Under the pieces are notes generated by a model. The model saw nothing but the letters and a program-made list of their open reading frames with translations, did no database searches and was not told the origin of the DNA. From positions 1 through 64,000 of the forward strand of contig NZ_JAEDXU010000006.1 in the NCBI RefSeq assembly GCF_017830045.1: DNA of 64,000 bases, written 5' to 3'. Below are positions 56,727 through 64,000 of this stretch, piece after piece. The translations under genes were made by a program, and so were the position numbers. The stretch comes from Enterococcus larvae (GTDB lineage: Bacteria; Bacillota; Bacilli; Lactobacillales; Enterococcaceae). Numbering within the stretch: the first letter of the stretch is position 1; each line of letters begins with the position of its first letter.

Positions 56727-57596
56727 TCATTTTTCTATTTCAATTTTTACTGTAAGTCCGTTGGGGTCCAACAAAACAATTGATTTGTCTTTTACTTTCA
56801 TGTCATTCACTCCTTGACGTTCAAGATTTTCTTTCAGCGCTGTTAATGATTCTGTATCAGGAACGAGGATCGTAAAGAAATCCAAGCCCAAGTCCTTTTC
56901 AGTTGGCGCAGACAGGTCTTTACCACCCCAAACGTTCGTACCGATGTGATGGTGGTAGTTGCCAGCGGCAAAAAAGCGTGCCTGACTGCCAAAGCGATCC
57001 TTTAAGCCCATACCTAATACTTCTCTATAGAAGTCCTCTGTTTTCGTTAGATCTGCTACTGATAAATGAACATGCCCCACCGTCGTTCCTACAGGAAACT
57101 TATCCGTTGCTTCATCTCGACTGGCAAGAACGCCTTCTGCATCCATTTCTATTGTAATACCGGCAATTCTTCCATCTGATTGAATATCCCATTCACTTTG
57201 AGGCTTGTCTCGATAGATTTCAATGCCATTGCCCTCTGGATCTTCCAGATAAACCGCCTCACTGTAGCCATGGTCAGAGGCGCCTATGATTGGTGCCTTC
57301 TTGCTGAGTAACGCAAAGAGCGTGTTCCCTAAATCCTTGCGTGTTGGTAATAAAAACGCGGTATGATACAACCCCGCCTTCCGCTGTCTGATACTTGGTG
57401 CTGTGATTTTTCTCAAAATCAACAGCTCTGTCTCCGTTTCCTTGATCCCCAACACGGCCTGGCCATCGTCTGAAGCAAGAACCTCCAAACCGATTACTTC
57501 TGTATAAAATTCAATTTGTTTATCCAAATTTGCTGTTTTTAAACCAACCGCTCCAGTGTGTGCTGAAGGATTTATGGAAAATACCTTTGTTTTCAT
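56727..57596 (-). CDS. VOC-family ring-cleavage dioxygenase (CatE-like)
   Basis: 289-aa protein with two vicinal-oxygen-chelate halves: LKTANLDKQIEFYTEVIG (about 19-36) and GHVHLSVADLTKTEDFYREVL (about 168-188). Metal-ligand candidates are His near 170, the HHH of GNYHHHIGTNVW, and a C-terminal Glu. Such enzymes in Firmicutes (catechol 2,3-dioxygenase CatE, MhqA-like) act on catechol or quinone compounds; substrate not proven here. Strong promoter with a palindromic operator in front (57629-57656). Confidence 0.85.
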   Translation of the reverse strand: MKTKVFSINPSAHTGAVGLKTANLDKQIEFYTEVIGLEVLASDDGQAVLGIKETETELLILRKITAPSIRQRKAGLYHTAFLLPTRKDLGNTLFALLSKKAPIIGASDHGYSEAVYLEDPEGNGIEIYRDKPQSEWDIQSDGRIAGITIEMDAEGVLASRDEATDKFPVGTTVGHVHLSVADLTKTEDFYREVLGMGLKDRFGSQARFFAAGNYHHHIGTNVWGGKDLSAPTEKDLGLDFFTILVPDTESLTALKENLERQGVNDMKVKDKSIVLLDPNGLTVKIEIEK

Positions 57597-57628
57597 GTCA
57601 ATTCCTCCTTAGTTGAATAACTATCTTT

Positions 57629-57656
57629 ACTATATCACTTACTTTTAGTAAGTCAA
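57629..57656 (-). promoter_or_regulatory. Promoter with palindromic operator of the VOC gene
   Basis: Minus strand TTGACT, 16-bp spacer, TATAGT. The perfect palindrome ACTTACT-TTT-AGTAAGT (57637-57653) overlaps the -35 and spacer, so a bound repressor would block RNA polymerase. MarR-type sensors of quinones or electrophiles use sites of this form; no such regulator gene is in the window. Confidence 0.75.
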
Positions 57657-57869
57657 AATCTTTTGCTCATATTCTTCTCTTTTATCAAAACAGGATAGAA
57701 TTGTCAGAAATAAATAGGTATAATCAGAGGGAAGAATGCTGTAAGAAGACTGGTGAGTGATGATTTTTCTGAAACAGCTGAGGTTATTCGTGTACCCCTT
57801 GCACCGGCATTCCAATCGCATATATCATTAGAAGAAATTGGAGAATCATTGATCAATGGAGGGAAATGT

Positions 57870-58289
57870 ATGGCAATCAGTTATTTTGGCGACAAAGAGA
57901 AACAACCGGAAAAAAGTGAACTTCCTGATATTCTTGGTACTACTTTTTCATTATGGGAAAAGACCGATGAACAGTTGCTGACTCTATGTCCGGAGCTTAC
58001 AGGCTATTGGAAATTCCCAACGAAAAAAGCAGGCTGGACTTGGATTGATGCACAGAAAAAGAGCGTAATGCTTTATCGACAACCCTGTGAAAACCATTTT
58101 CGCGCAACAATTGTTCTGGGCGAAGCCTCAGTCAATGCTGTGCTGGACAGCAGCGAACTCAGTGACACACTAAAAACGAAAATTGAAGAGACGACCGCTT
58201 ATGCTGAGGGGCGCAGTATCCTGATTGAGATTCATACTGAGAAAGATTTGGATGAACTGCTCTATCTATTACCTTATAAACTAAAATGA
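57870..58289 (+). CDS. DUF3788 family protein
   Basis: 139 aa from ATG at 57870, preceded by GGAGGG at 6 nt. The sequence PELTGYWKFPTKKAGWTW, VMLYRQPCENHFRATIVLG and IEIHTEKDLDELLYLL follows the DUF3788 pattern; this start also gives the family's usual size. The frame is open for 39 more codons to a GTG at 57753 without a clear binding site. Unknown role; likely cytosolic. Confidence 0.75.
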   Translation: MAISYFGDKEKQPEKSELPDILGTTFSLWEKTDEQLLTLCPELTGYWKFPTKKAGWTWIDAQKKSVMLYRQPCENHFRATIVLGEASVNAVLDSSELSDTLKTKIEETTAYAEGRSILIEIHTEKDLDELLYLLPYKLK

Positions 58290-58537
58290 ATATGTCCCAC
58301 AAGAACAGCGAAGGTCAGAAGCTGCGCAGTATCCTCTGTAAATGCGCTAGAGCTTTCAGCTGTTTTTTCTTTTGCTGATCACAAGCGATAGATAGAAAAA
58401 TACTCCGTTATTCGTAGAAATCTCTCTTGTTCCTGACAGATCAACAAAAATTCCTTCTATAAAATGAAAAAAACATCCACCTTCCGCCTCTTTTCCGCTA
58501 AAATAGAAGTATATGTTATAAAAAAGGGAGTATTAAA

Positions 58538-60220
58538 ATGATTGGAATTGATTTAGGCACTTCAAACAGTGTGGTTTCTTACTGGGATGGAGAGCAAACC
58601 AAGCTGATTCCCAACCGTTTCGGCAAGGTGCTGACACCTTCTGTTATAGGTGTAGATGATGATGGAAAAATTCTTGTTGGCGAAATAGCTAAGGAACGGC
58701 TGATCAGCCATCCTCAACTAACTGCCGCAGCCTTCAAACGCTTTATGGGAACCTCAAAGCAGTATCAACTGGCGGCGCATTCCTTTTCACCAACAGAGCT
58801 GTCTTCTTTAGTCTTGAAGACATTGAAGGAAGACGCTGAAGAATATTTGAAAGAGCCCTGCACTGAAGCTGTGATCAGCGTGCCGGCTTATTTCAACAAC
58901 ATAGAAAGAGAAGCGACGATCGAAGCAGCCAAGCTGGCTGGATTGACGGTTCAAAGCTTGATCAGTGAGCCCACAGCTGCAGCACTGGCATACGGTCTTC
59001 ATAAGGATGTCGATCAATCCATTTTAGTGATCGATCTTGGCGGTGGTACCTTTGACGTGTCACTATTGGAAATGTTTTCCGGTGTGATGCAGGTTGAAGC
59101 CATTTCAGGAGACAATCAACTGGGCGGCGAAGACTTCACACAGATGATCATCCAGGACTGTTTGAGACAAAACGATCTGGCAGAAGAGCTCTTATCTGCT
59201 GAGCTTCAGGCGGTGATTTATAAGAAAGCCGAACGCTTAAAAATTGAGCTGTCTTCACAGGAAAAGGGCAAATTCTCATTTGAAAAAGACCAAAGCCTTT
59301 TCCATTATGAATTGACTGTTCAAGAGTATGAGCAGTTATGTCTGCCTTTGCTGAAGCGAATGAGACAGCCGATTGGCAGAGTTTTAAGCGATGGACGGAT
59401 CGAAAGCAGCAGCATCGATCAAATGATTCTGATTGGCGGTGCCACTAAGAACCCATTGATCAAAAATTATTTTTCACGACTGATGAAAATCATTCCCTAT
59501 ACACAGATCAATCCCGATGAAGCTGTCGGACGAGGTGCCGGCATTCAGGCTGCCTTGAAAACTCAGCAGGAAATGGTCAACGAGCTGATGATGACGGATG
59601 TTTGTGCCCACAGTCTTGGTGTAGAAGTGGTTAATCAAGGGCCTAATGGATTTATTGGTGGTGTTTTTGAACCGATCATCGAACGCAACACGACGATCCC
59701 TGTCAGCAAAGTCAAAACCTTCTGGACGATTAAAGACAACCAGGAAAAAGTCGTCTTTTCTGTTTATCAGGGAGAAAACCCTATGGTCAAAAACAATCTG
59801 AAAATTGGTGAGCTGGTGATCAACGTATCCCCTAAACCAGTGGATACGCCTGTTGACTGCCGCTTCACCTACGATTCTAATGGCGTTCTTGAAGTCCTCG
59901 TGACGGATGTTGAAGGAAACAGCAATCAGCTGGTCATCGAAAGCCACCCCGGCAAGCTGAGTGAAGAGCAGCTGCAGGAAAGCCTGCAGAAAATGACTGA
60001 TTTGAAAATCCATCCCCGAGATCGAGCTGAAAACCGTCTACTTTTGGCGAAACTCGAACGTGCCTATACTGAAGCCTTGGGTGGAAAACGGCAATATATC
60101 CAACAGCTGATCATTGAGTTTCAGCAGACTATGGATAAGCAGGATGAGTTGGAAACTAAACGTCTATCCGTCAAGATCCTTCAACAGCTGAATGCAATGG
60201 AGGAAGAGCTATGGACCTGA
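58538..60220 (+). CDS. Hsp70-family chaperone (HscC-like)
   Basis: 560-aa DnaK-superfamily protein with AAGGGAGT before the ATG. The nucleotide-binding domain has GIDLGTSNSVVSYWDG, SVPAYFNNIEREATIEAAKLAG, VIDLGGGTFDVSLLEM and LIGGATKNPL. A substrate-binding beta domain (about 375-480) and a short helical lid follow; it is about 50 residues shorter than DnaK, like HscC. It is not the housekeeping dnaK (no grpE/dnaJ nearby). It overlaps the next gene, a J-like membrane protein, by 10 bp. Confidence 0.93.
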   Translation: MIGIDLGTSNSVVSYWDGEQTKLIPNRFGKVLTPSVIGVDDDGKILVGEIAKERLISHPQLTAAAFKRFMGTSKQYQLAAHSFSPTELSSLVLKTLKEDAEEYLKEPCTEAVISVPAYFNNIEREATIEAAKLAGLTVQSLISEPTAAALAYGLHKDVDQSILVIDLGGGTFDVSLLEMFSGVMQVEAISGDNQLGGEDFTQMIIQDCLRQNDLAEELLSAELQAVIYKKAERLKIELSSQEKGKFSFEKDQSLFHYELTVQEYEQLCLPLLKRMRQPIGRVLSDGRIESSSIDQMILIGGATKNPLIKNYFSRLMKIIPYTQINPDEAVGRGAGIQAALKTQQEMVNELMMTDVCAHSLGVEVVNQGPNGFIGGVFEPIIERNTTIPVSKVKTFWTIKDNQEKVVFSVYQGENPMVKNNLKIGELVINVSPKPVDTPVDCRFTYDSNGVLEVLVTDVEGNSNQLVIESHPGKLSEEQLQESLQKMTDLKIHPRDRAENRLLLAKLERAYTEALGGKRQYIQQLIIEFQQTMDKQDELETKRLSVKILQQLNAMEEELWT

Positions 60221-62286
60221 CGATTTGGGAAATCCTGAATATAGAACCTACGACAGACATTAGAGAAATCAAACAAGCCTATGCAGCAAAGCTGAAGGCA
60301 TTGAATATCGATCAGCAAATGGAGGAATTTCAGGAGCTGAAAGCCGCCTTTGATTTAGCCCTTATCCATGCTCGATCAGGTGCGAATGAAGAAGAACCTG
60401 CAGCTGTGCGATTCACAACAGAAATTGAACAGCCGATTATTCTTGAGCAAGATGATGAAGTAGAACAGGCCTTCTTCGATTGGGGCGAGTTGAGGATTTT
60501 TTCAGTTGACCTGCAAAAGCTAAAGCAAGAACAAAACTATTTCAATGATTTGTCCATGTGGGAAGAGCTAACTGATCAGATATTTGATTGGAGTACAGAT
60601 GAATATTGGGAAAATCAATACTTGGTTCAACTGTTTCTTCTGAATAATTTCCGTTGGCTATCCAAAGAGGTCATTCATTATCTGGTGGCTGTGTTTGATT
60701 TGGAGGATTTAAACGAGCAAATCATTCAGTCACAATATATTTCAGATGATTTCAAGTACCATCTAGCCACAATCAAAAATGTACCGGTATTTTCGTTCGA
60801 TGTCTGGCACGATATCCTGCAGCAATGGCGGGAGCGATACTTTGCTACGCGCTATGAAGCGTATCGATTACTGACTAGCAGTCACATTTATGCAGAGGAC
60901 CCCTTCAGTCAGAGAATCGATGATTGTCTGGCATTGATACAGCATGATCCTGAAATCTATGCTTTACAGTTGATGAAGCTGCTGATTGATAAAAACGGCG
61001 TCGAACTGACAGATGCTGAAAAGCAGTATTTCAGTGATTCACTGAACAAAGGAACAGCGTCTGGAGCTGAGAATCAAACGCTTCTGTTTTTACTGGATTA
61101 CTATACACTGGTCATCGAGAAAAAAGAGCAGGCACCATCACAGAAAATCGAATGGGAAACCGATCTGTTACTTGTACCGAAGCCGCTGATCCATATTCTT
61201 TATGAAAGTATGCTCTTCCAACAGAAGGAATACACTGCAGCCTTTACTACATGGAAGAAACTATCCAGAGATCAGCGACTGCCCAGGTTGAAAAAATATA
61301 ATCAAGTGAAGCAGCATCTGCCTCAAAAAGAGCAGAACGAGCTAGTGCAGCTGAACAAACATCTGCACAAACAAACCGAACAGTATAAAAAGAAAAAGGC
61401 AACACAATCCAGTTTTATTCGTGGTGTTTTTGCTGTTGCAGTCATTATTTTGATCATATGCGGTGTTCTTGGGACCTCAAGAAACAGCTCGAAACCAGTC
61501 TCAAAGGTCGATATGGAATTGATCAAAAAAATTCAAGATGAGAACAAGACTGCTAACAACCAACTCATTCAGTCTGTACTTGCTTTACAGAAGAAAAATG
61601 AGCAGGCACGAACCTTTACAAACGCTCTCTATTCCGACGAAGAGGTCAATGTAGAGGGATTATTTGCTACAGAAGAGCTTCGGGCAGAGCTTGATGCCAA
61701 GAAAACTACTGTGCAGCTGGATGACTATGAGAGTGATGAGTTCTCCTATTATTCACGACTGGATGGGCAAGAGATGCTCCGGTATATCAGTGTTTACCAT
61801 AAGGACGAATTTCTTTATCTCATCACAGTAGATGCAGCGAACGATACGATCACAGCTGTCTATGGCGCAGATTGGACACAAGTACCGGAGAAAGAGTTGG
61901 AGGGCATGGTCAATTTTTCTCGTGTGAAAAAACAAGAGATCGCCTTTTTGTTTATCAAAGAGTTCCTATTTGCTGAAAATCGGGCGGAAACTCTCGAAAA
62001 CTACGGCGTCTACTTCTCGCCAACCTTAAGAATGACTATGGAAAAAAATCTTCAGCTGCCAATCCCGGAAAATTTTCGAAATGGCTGGTTATATCAGGTG
62101 GGTATGGACTATAATGAGATAGTCTATGCACTGACCAATGAACAGGATGAGCTTTTGTATTTTGCTTTTGACGAGGAAGATAGACTTCATCAGATTTATG
62201 GAGAAAATTGGGACTCAGAAGAAATCCCGTCATTGGATGCTATCGGTGAACATGCACTTGTTATCGATATTCTAAATTCTTACTAA
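60211..62286 (+). CDS. Membrane-anchored J-domain-like protein lacking HPD
   Basis: 691 aa. Residues 1-55 are J-like: IWEILNIEPTTDIREIKQAY then FQELKAAFDLAL. The position of the HPD tripeptide reads Asn32-Ile33-Asp34. A long helical cytosolic region follows, one transmembrane helix (about 404-422), and a 265-residue outside part with two similar halves (VYGADWTQVPEKELE and IYGENWDSEEIPSLD). Overlap with the Hsp70 gene and shared strand make the pair a likely chaperone unit. dacA follows by 17 bp. Relatives DjlB/DjlC are paired with HscC in E. coli. Confidence 0.82.
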   Translation: MDLTIWEILNIEPTTDIREIKQAYAAKLKALNIDQQMEEFQELKAAFDLALIHARSGANEEEPAAVRFTTEIEQPIILEQDDEVEQAFFDWGELRIFSVDLQKLKQEQNYFNDLSMWEELTDQIFDWSTDEYWENQYLVQLFLLNNFRWLSKEVIHYLVAVFDLEDLNEQIIQSQYISDDFKYHLATIKNVPVFSFDVWHDILQQWRERYFATRYEAYRLLTSSHIYAEDPFSQRIDDCLALIQHDPEIYALQLMKLLIDKNGVELTDAEKQYFSDSLNKGTASGAENQTLLFLLDYYTLVIEKKEQAPSQKIEWETDLLLVPKPLIHILYESMLFQQKEYTAAFTTWKKLSRDQRLPRLKKYNQVKQHLPQKEQNELVQLNKHLHKQTEQYKKKKATQSSFIRGVFAVAVIILIICGVLGTSRNSSKPVSKVDMELIKKIQDENKTANNQLIQSVLALQKKNEQARTFTNALYSDEEVNVEGLFATEELRAELDAKKTTVQLDDYESDEFSYYSRLDGQEMLRYISVYHKDEFLYLITVDAANDTITAVYGADWTQVPEKELEGMVNFSRVKKQEIAFLFIKEFLFAENRAETLENYGVYFSPTLRMTMEKNLQLPIPENFRNGWLYQVGMDYNEIVYALTNEQDELLYFAFDEEDRLHQIYGENWDSEEIPSLDAIGEHALVIDILNSY

Positions 62287-62303
62287 TCTTAAAAGGAGTA
62301 ACT

Positions 62304-63833
62304 ATGCAGAACAAAAAAATTCAACATTTCCTATTATTCACTATGCTGCTCTCATTGACTGCTGCTCTTTTTGTTCCTTTCTCTTCAGCCTTTGCTGAGG
62401 AAGGAACCACTACAACAGTTTCTGAAGCGGTCCAACAATCACAGGAAACAGAAGTACCTCCAGTACCGGAGGATATCATGACACTTACACGAAACGCCGG
62501 CTACCCAGTGGATGATTATTACCGTCCCGCTGCCACGATCGTGATCGAAGCAAACACAGGGCAAGTTGTCTGGGAGGATCAAGCAGACCTGTCTTGGTAT
62601 CCCGCCAGCATCGCCAAGATGATGACTGTCTATCTGTTGTTCGATGCAATCAAGGAAGGAAAGCTGGCTCTGGATACACCAGTTACAGCAACCGCCTCTG
62701 ATGAAGCAATTTCACAAATCTATGAATTAAGTAATACTCCGATCGTTGCAGGCGTTGCTTACCCTGTCTCAGATCTGCTTTATATGACAACACTTGCTTC
62801 ATCCAATGCAGCAACTGTCATGCTGGCTAATCTCGTTTCCAACAATGATGCAGCAGCCTTCATCGCAATGATGAACGAAAAAGCGATGCAATTGGGTATG
62901 ACGAATACGACGTTCTATAACCCCAGTGGAGCAGCAGCCAGTGCTTTTAACGGCTACTATGCGCCAGAGGGGATCGATCCCGAGGCAGATAATGTTTCCA
63001 CTGCAAGAGATCTAGCATTGATGTTTTATCACCTACTGAAGGAGCATTCAGAGGTTTTGGAATACACAAATAAATTCCAAGTCACTGTTATGGAAAATAC
63101 TGACTACGCAGAAGTGCTGGAAAACTCAAATAAATCGATTCCCGGCGGCCTTTACGGCTACGAAGGAGAAGACGGATTGAAAACCGGTGCCAGTCCCGAG
63201 GGTGCCTACAACTACGCTGCTACAGCTCAGCGAGGCGATTTGCGCCTGATTGAAGTTGTCCTAGGTGTCGGCACATGGGATGATGCGGAAGGCGAGAATC
63301 AACGTCATGCATTCGGAAATGCATTATTCGATTACGGCTTTACTAATTTTGAATACAAGAAATTACTTGAAGCCGGTACACAAGTCATCAATGATAAAGA
63401 AATCATTTTAGAACAAGAGCTTTACGGTTTACTACGCAACGGTACTCAGCCAGAGTATATCCTATCGGATAATCAGCAGCTGATTCTTTCCAACCAGTTG
63501 ACGGAGGTATCATCTAGTGTTCCTGCACCAAGCGTCAAGTATCAAGTAAAAGAAGAGGAAAAAGAAGAAGAAAATAACGCCTCAAAAGCAGCGACTTCAC
63601 TTGTTGGTACGGTCAAGCATTCATGGCGGGAATATGCCGCAGCCGGTGTTGCTCTATTTCTCTCACTTCTGTTGTTCCTATTCTCAAGAACAACAGGGAG
63701 TAAATCTCGACAAACCAGAAAACAGTCCACAGCGCATAGGCAAGGAGCTTTTTTCGCTAGTATTATTCTGCTTCTGGCCGCTGTTCTTATCGGTGGCGCT
63801 ACCTTTATTTTAGGTCCTTGGCTGCCATTTTAA
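62304..63833 (+). CDS. dacA: D-alanyl-D-alanine carboxypeptidase (PBP5/DacA type)
   Basis: Penicillin-binding carboxypeptidase, 509 aa, trimming the terminal D-Ala of stem peptides outside the cell. Signal peptide 1-31. The S11 catalytic motifs are complete: SIAK (Ser102-Lys105), SSN (166-168) and KTG (293-295). A C-terminal PBP5-like domain is followed by two hydrophobic helices (about 440-458 and 480-505) instead of the usual amphipathic anchor. AAAGGAG precedes the ATG. It forms the third gene of the Hsp70/J-like transcript, suggesting linkage to envelope maintenance. Confidence 0.93.
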   Translation: MQNKKIQHFLLFTMLLSLTAALFVPFSSAFAEEGTTTTVSEAVQQSQETEVPPVPEDIMTLTRNAGYPVDDYYRPAATIVIEANTGQVVWEDQADLSWYPASIAKMMTVYLLFDAIKEGKLALDTPVTATASDEAISQIYELSNTPIVAGVAYPVSDLLYMTTLASSNAATVMLANLVSNNDAAAFIAMMNEKAMQLGMTNTTFYNPSGAAASAFNGYYAPEGIDPEADNVSTARDLALMFYHLLKEHSEVLEYTNKFQVTVMENTDYAEVLENSNKSIPGGLYGYEGEDGLKTGASPEGAYNYAATAQRGDLRLIEVVLGVGTWDDAEGENQRHAFGNALFDYGFTNFEYKKLLEAGTQVINDKEIILEQELYGLLRNGTQPEYILSDNQQLILSNQLTEVSSSVPAPSVKYQVKEEEKEEENNASKAATSLVGTVKHSWREYAAAGVALFLSLLLFLFSRTTGSKSRQTRKQSTAHRQGAFFASIILLLAAVLIGGATFILGPWLPF

Positions 63834-63852
63834 AAGAATCAGCAGTAAACTA

Positions 63853-63898
63853 AAAGAACTGAAACAATGCTCAATCGGAGCATCGTTTCAGTTCTTTT
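63853..63898. terminator. Bidirectional terminator between dacA and pgsA
   Basis: AAGAACTGAAACAATGCTC pairs with GAGCATCGTTTCAGTTCTT around AATCG, with T runs on the plus side and A runs on the other. Confidence 0.9.
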
Positions 63899-63911
63899 TT
63901 TCACATCATTT

Positions 63912-64000
63912 TTACATTGAACCTTTGAATACGTCAAGATTCTTGGCAAAATAATCGACACCGGAATAGATCGTGAAGATCAGACAAGCATACAACATGA
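63912..64000 (-). CDS. pgsA: Phosphatidylglycerophosphate synthase PgsA (C-terminal fragment)
   Basis: Only the last 28 codons are in the window: it reads LIFTIYSGVDYFAKNLDVFKG and ends SM-stop. This matches the terminal helix and tail of Firmicute PgsA, the CDP-diacylglycerol-dependent enzyme of phosphatidylglycerol synthesis. The rest lies beyond the window. Convergent with dacA. Confidence 0.75.
   Translation of the reverse strand, partial: MLYACLIFTIYSGVDYFAKNLDVFKGSM

Noticed and set aside
59474-60013. Minus-strand 179-codon frame opposite the Hsp70 gene
   Set aside because: No ribosome-binding site and it lies entirely within a well-conserved chaperone gene.

Overview
The window looks like an Enterococcus chromosome (low-GC Firmicute). 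The evidence is the gene order rpmB / asp23-fakA-recG-plsX-acpP-rnc-smc-HAD-ftsY, the block thiN-rpe-rsgA-ireK-ireP-rsmB-fmt-def-priA-rpoZ-gmk, a Ser/Thr kinase with five PASTA repeats (IreK type), and WxL surface-protein loci. I cannot name the species from sequence alone.

Layout. (1) 1-13.5 kb, minus strand: core genes for protein targeting (ftsY), chromosome condensation (smc), RNA processing (rnc), phospholipid and fatty-acid metabolism (acpP, plsX, fakA) and repair (recG). The gaps hold a family of about 110-bp hairpin elements. rpmB at 13.5 kb is divergent. (2) 13.8-33.4 kb: an accessory cell-surface island with two WxL operons. Locus A (20.3 to 13.8 kb) encodes two small WxL proteins, a DUF916/DUF3324 WxL-interacting protein, a small sortase-type protein with an altered motif, and a 1181-aa WxL protein. 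Locus B (31.3 to 21.7 kb) encodes a 1566-aa WxL protein, an LPXTG protein, two WxL proteins, a second DUF916/DUF3324 protein, an unrecognised two-helix membrane protein and a type I signal peptidase with a huge basic tail and an Arg where the catalytic Lys is expected. Two regulators accompany them: a LytTR protein between the loci and a winged-helix protein with a pseudo-receiver upstream of locus B. (3) 33.5-35.2 kb: an EamA transporter and an AraC regulator. (4) 35.4-47.4 kb, minus strand: the second core block, covering thiamine and pentose-phosphate metabolism, ribosome assembly, envelope-stress signalling, translation initiation, replication restart, RNA polymerase omega and GMP kinase. 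(5) 47.7-58.3 kb: mixed accessory genes, including a putative exporter, a DUF2142 membrane protein, two GT8 glycosyltransferases, an alpha/alpha-toroid-like protein, YicC, YdbC, patatin, a VOC dioxygenase with a clear operator, and a DUF3788 protein. (6) 58.5-63.8 kb, plus strand: an HscC-like Hsp70, a membrane-anchored J-like protein without an HPD motif, and a D-Ala-D-Ala carboxypeptidase with two C-terminal helices. The window ends inside pgsA.

How it fits together. The WxL island appears to be a self-contained surface-assembly module: non-covalent wall proteins (WxL), membrane-anchored binding partners (DUF916/DUF3324), sortase substrates, and in locus B its own secretion peptidase and helper. 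The most unusual items are the signal peptidase with the Lys-to-Arg change and its two-helix neighbour, the Hsp70/HPD-less J-like pair next to a carboxypeptidase, the regulatory DNA around the two orphan regulators, and an upstream ORF that overlaps the TTG start of the 1566-aa protein. Many starts are TTG or GTG and were chosen from ribosome-binding sites.
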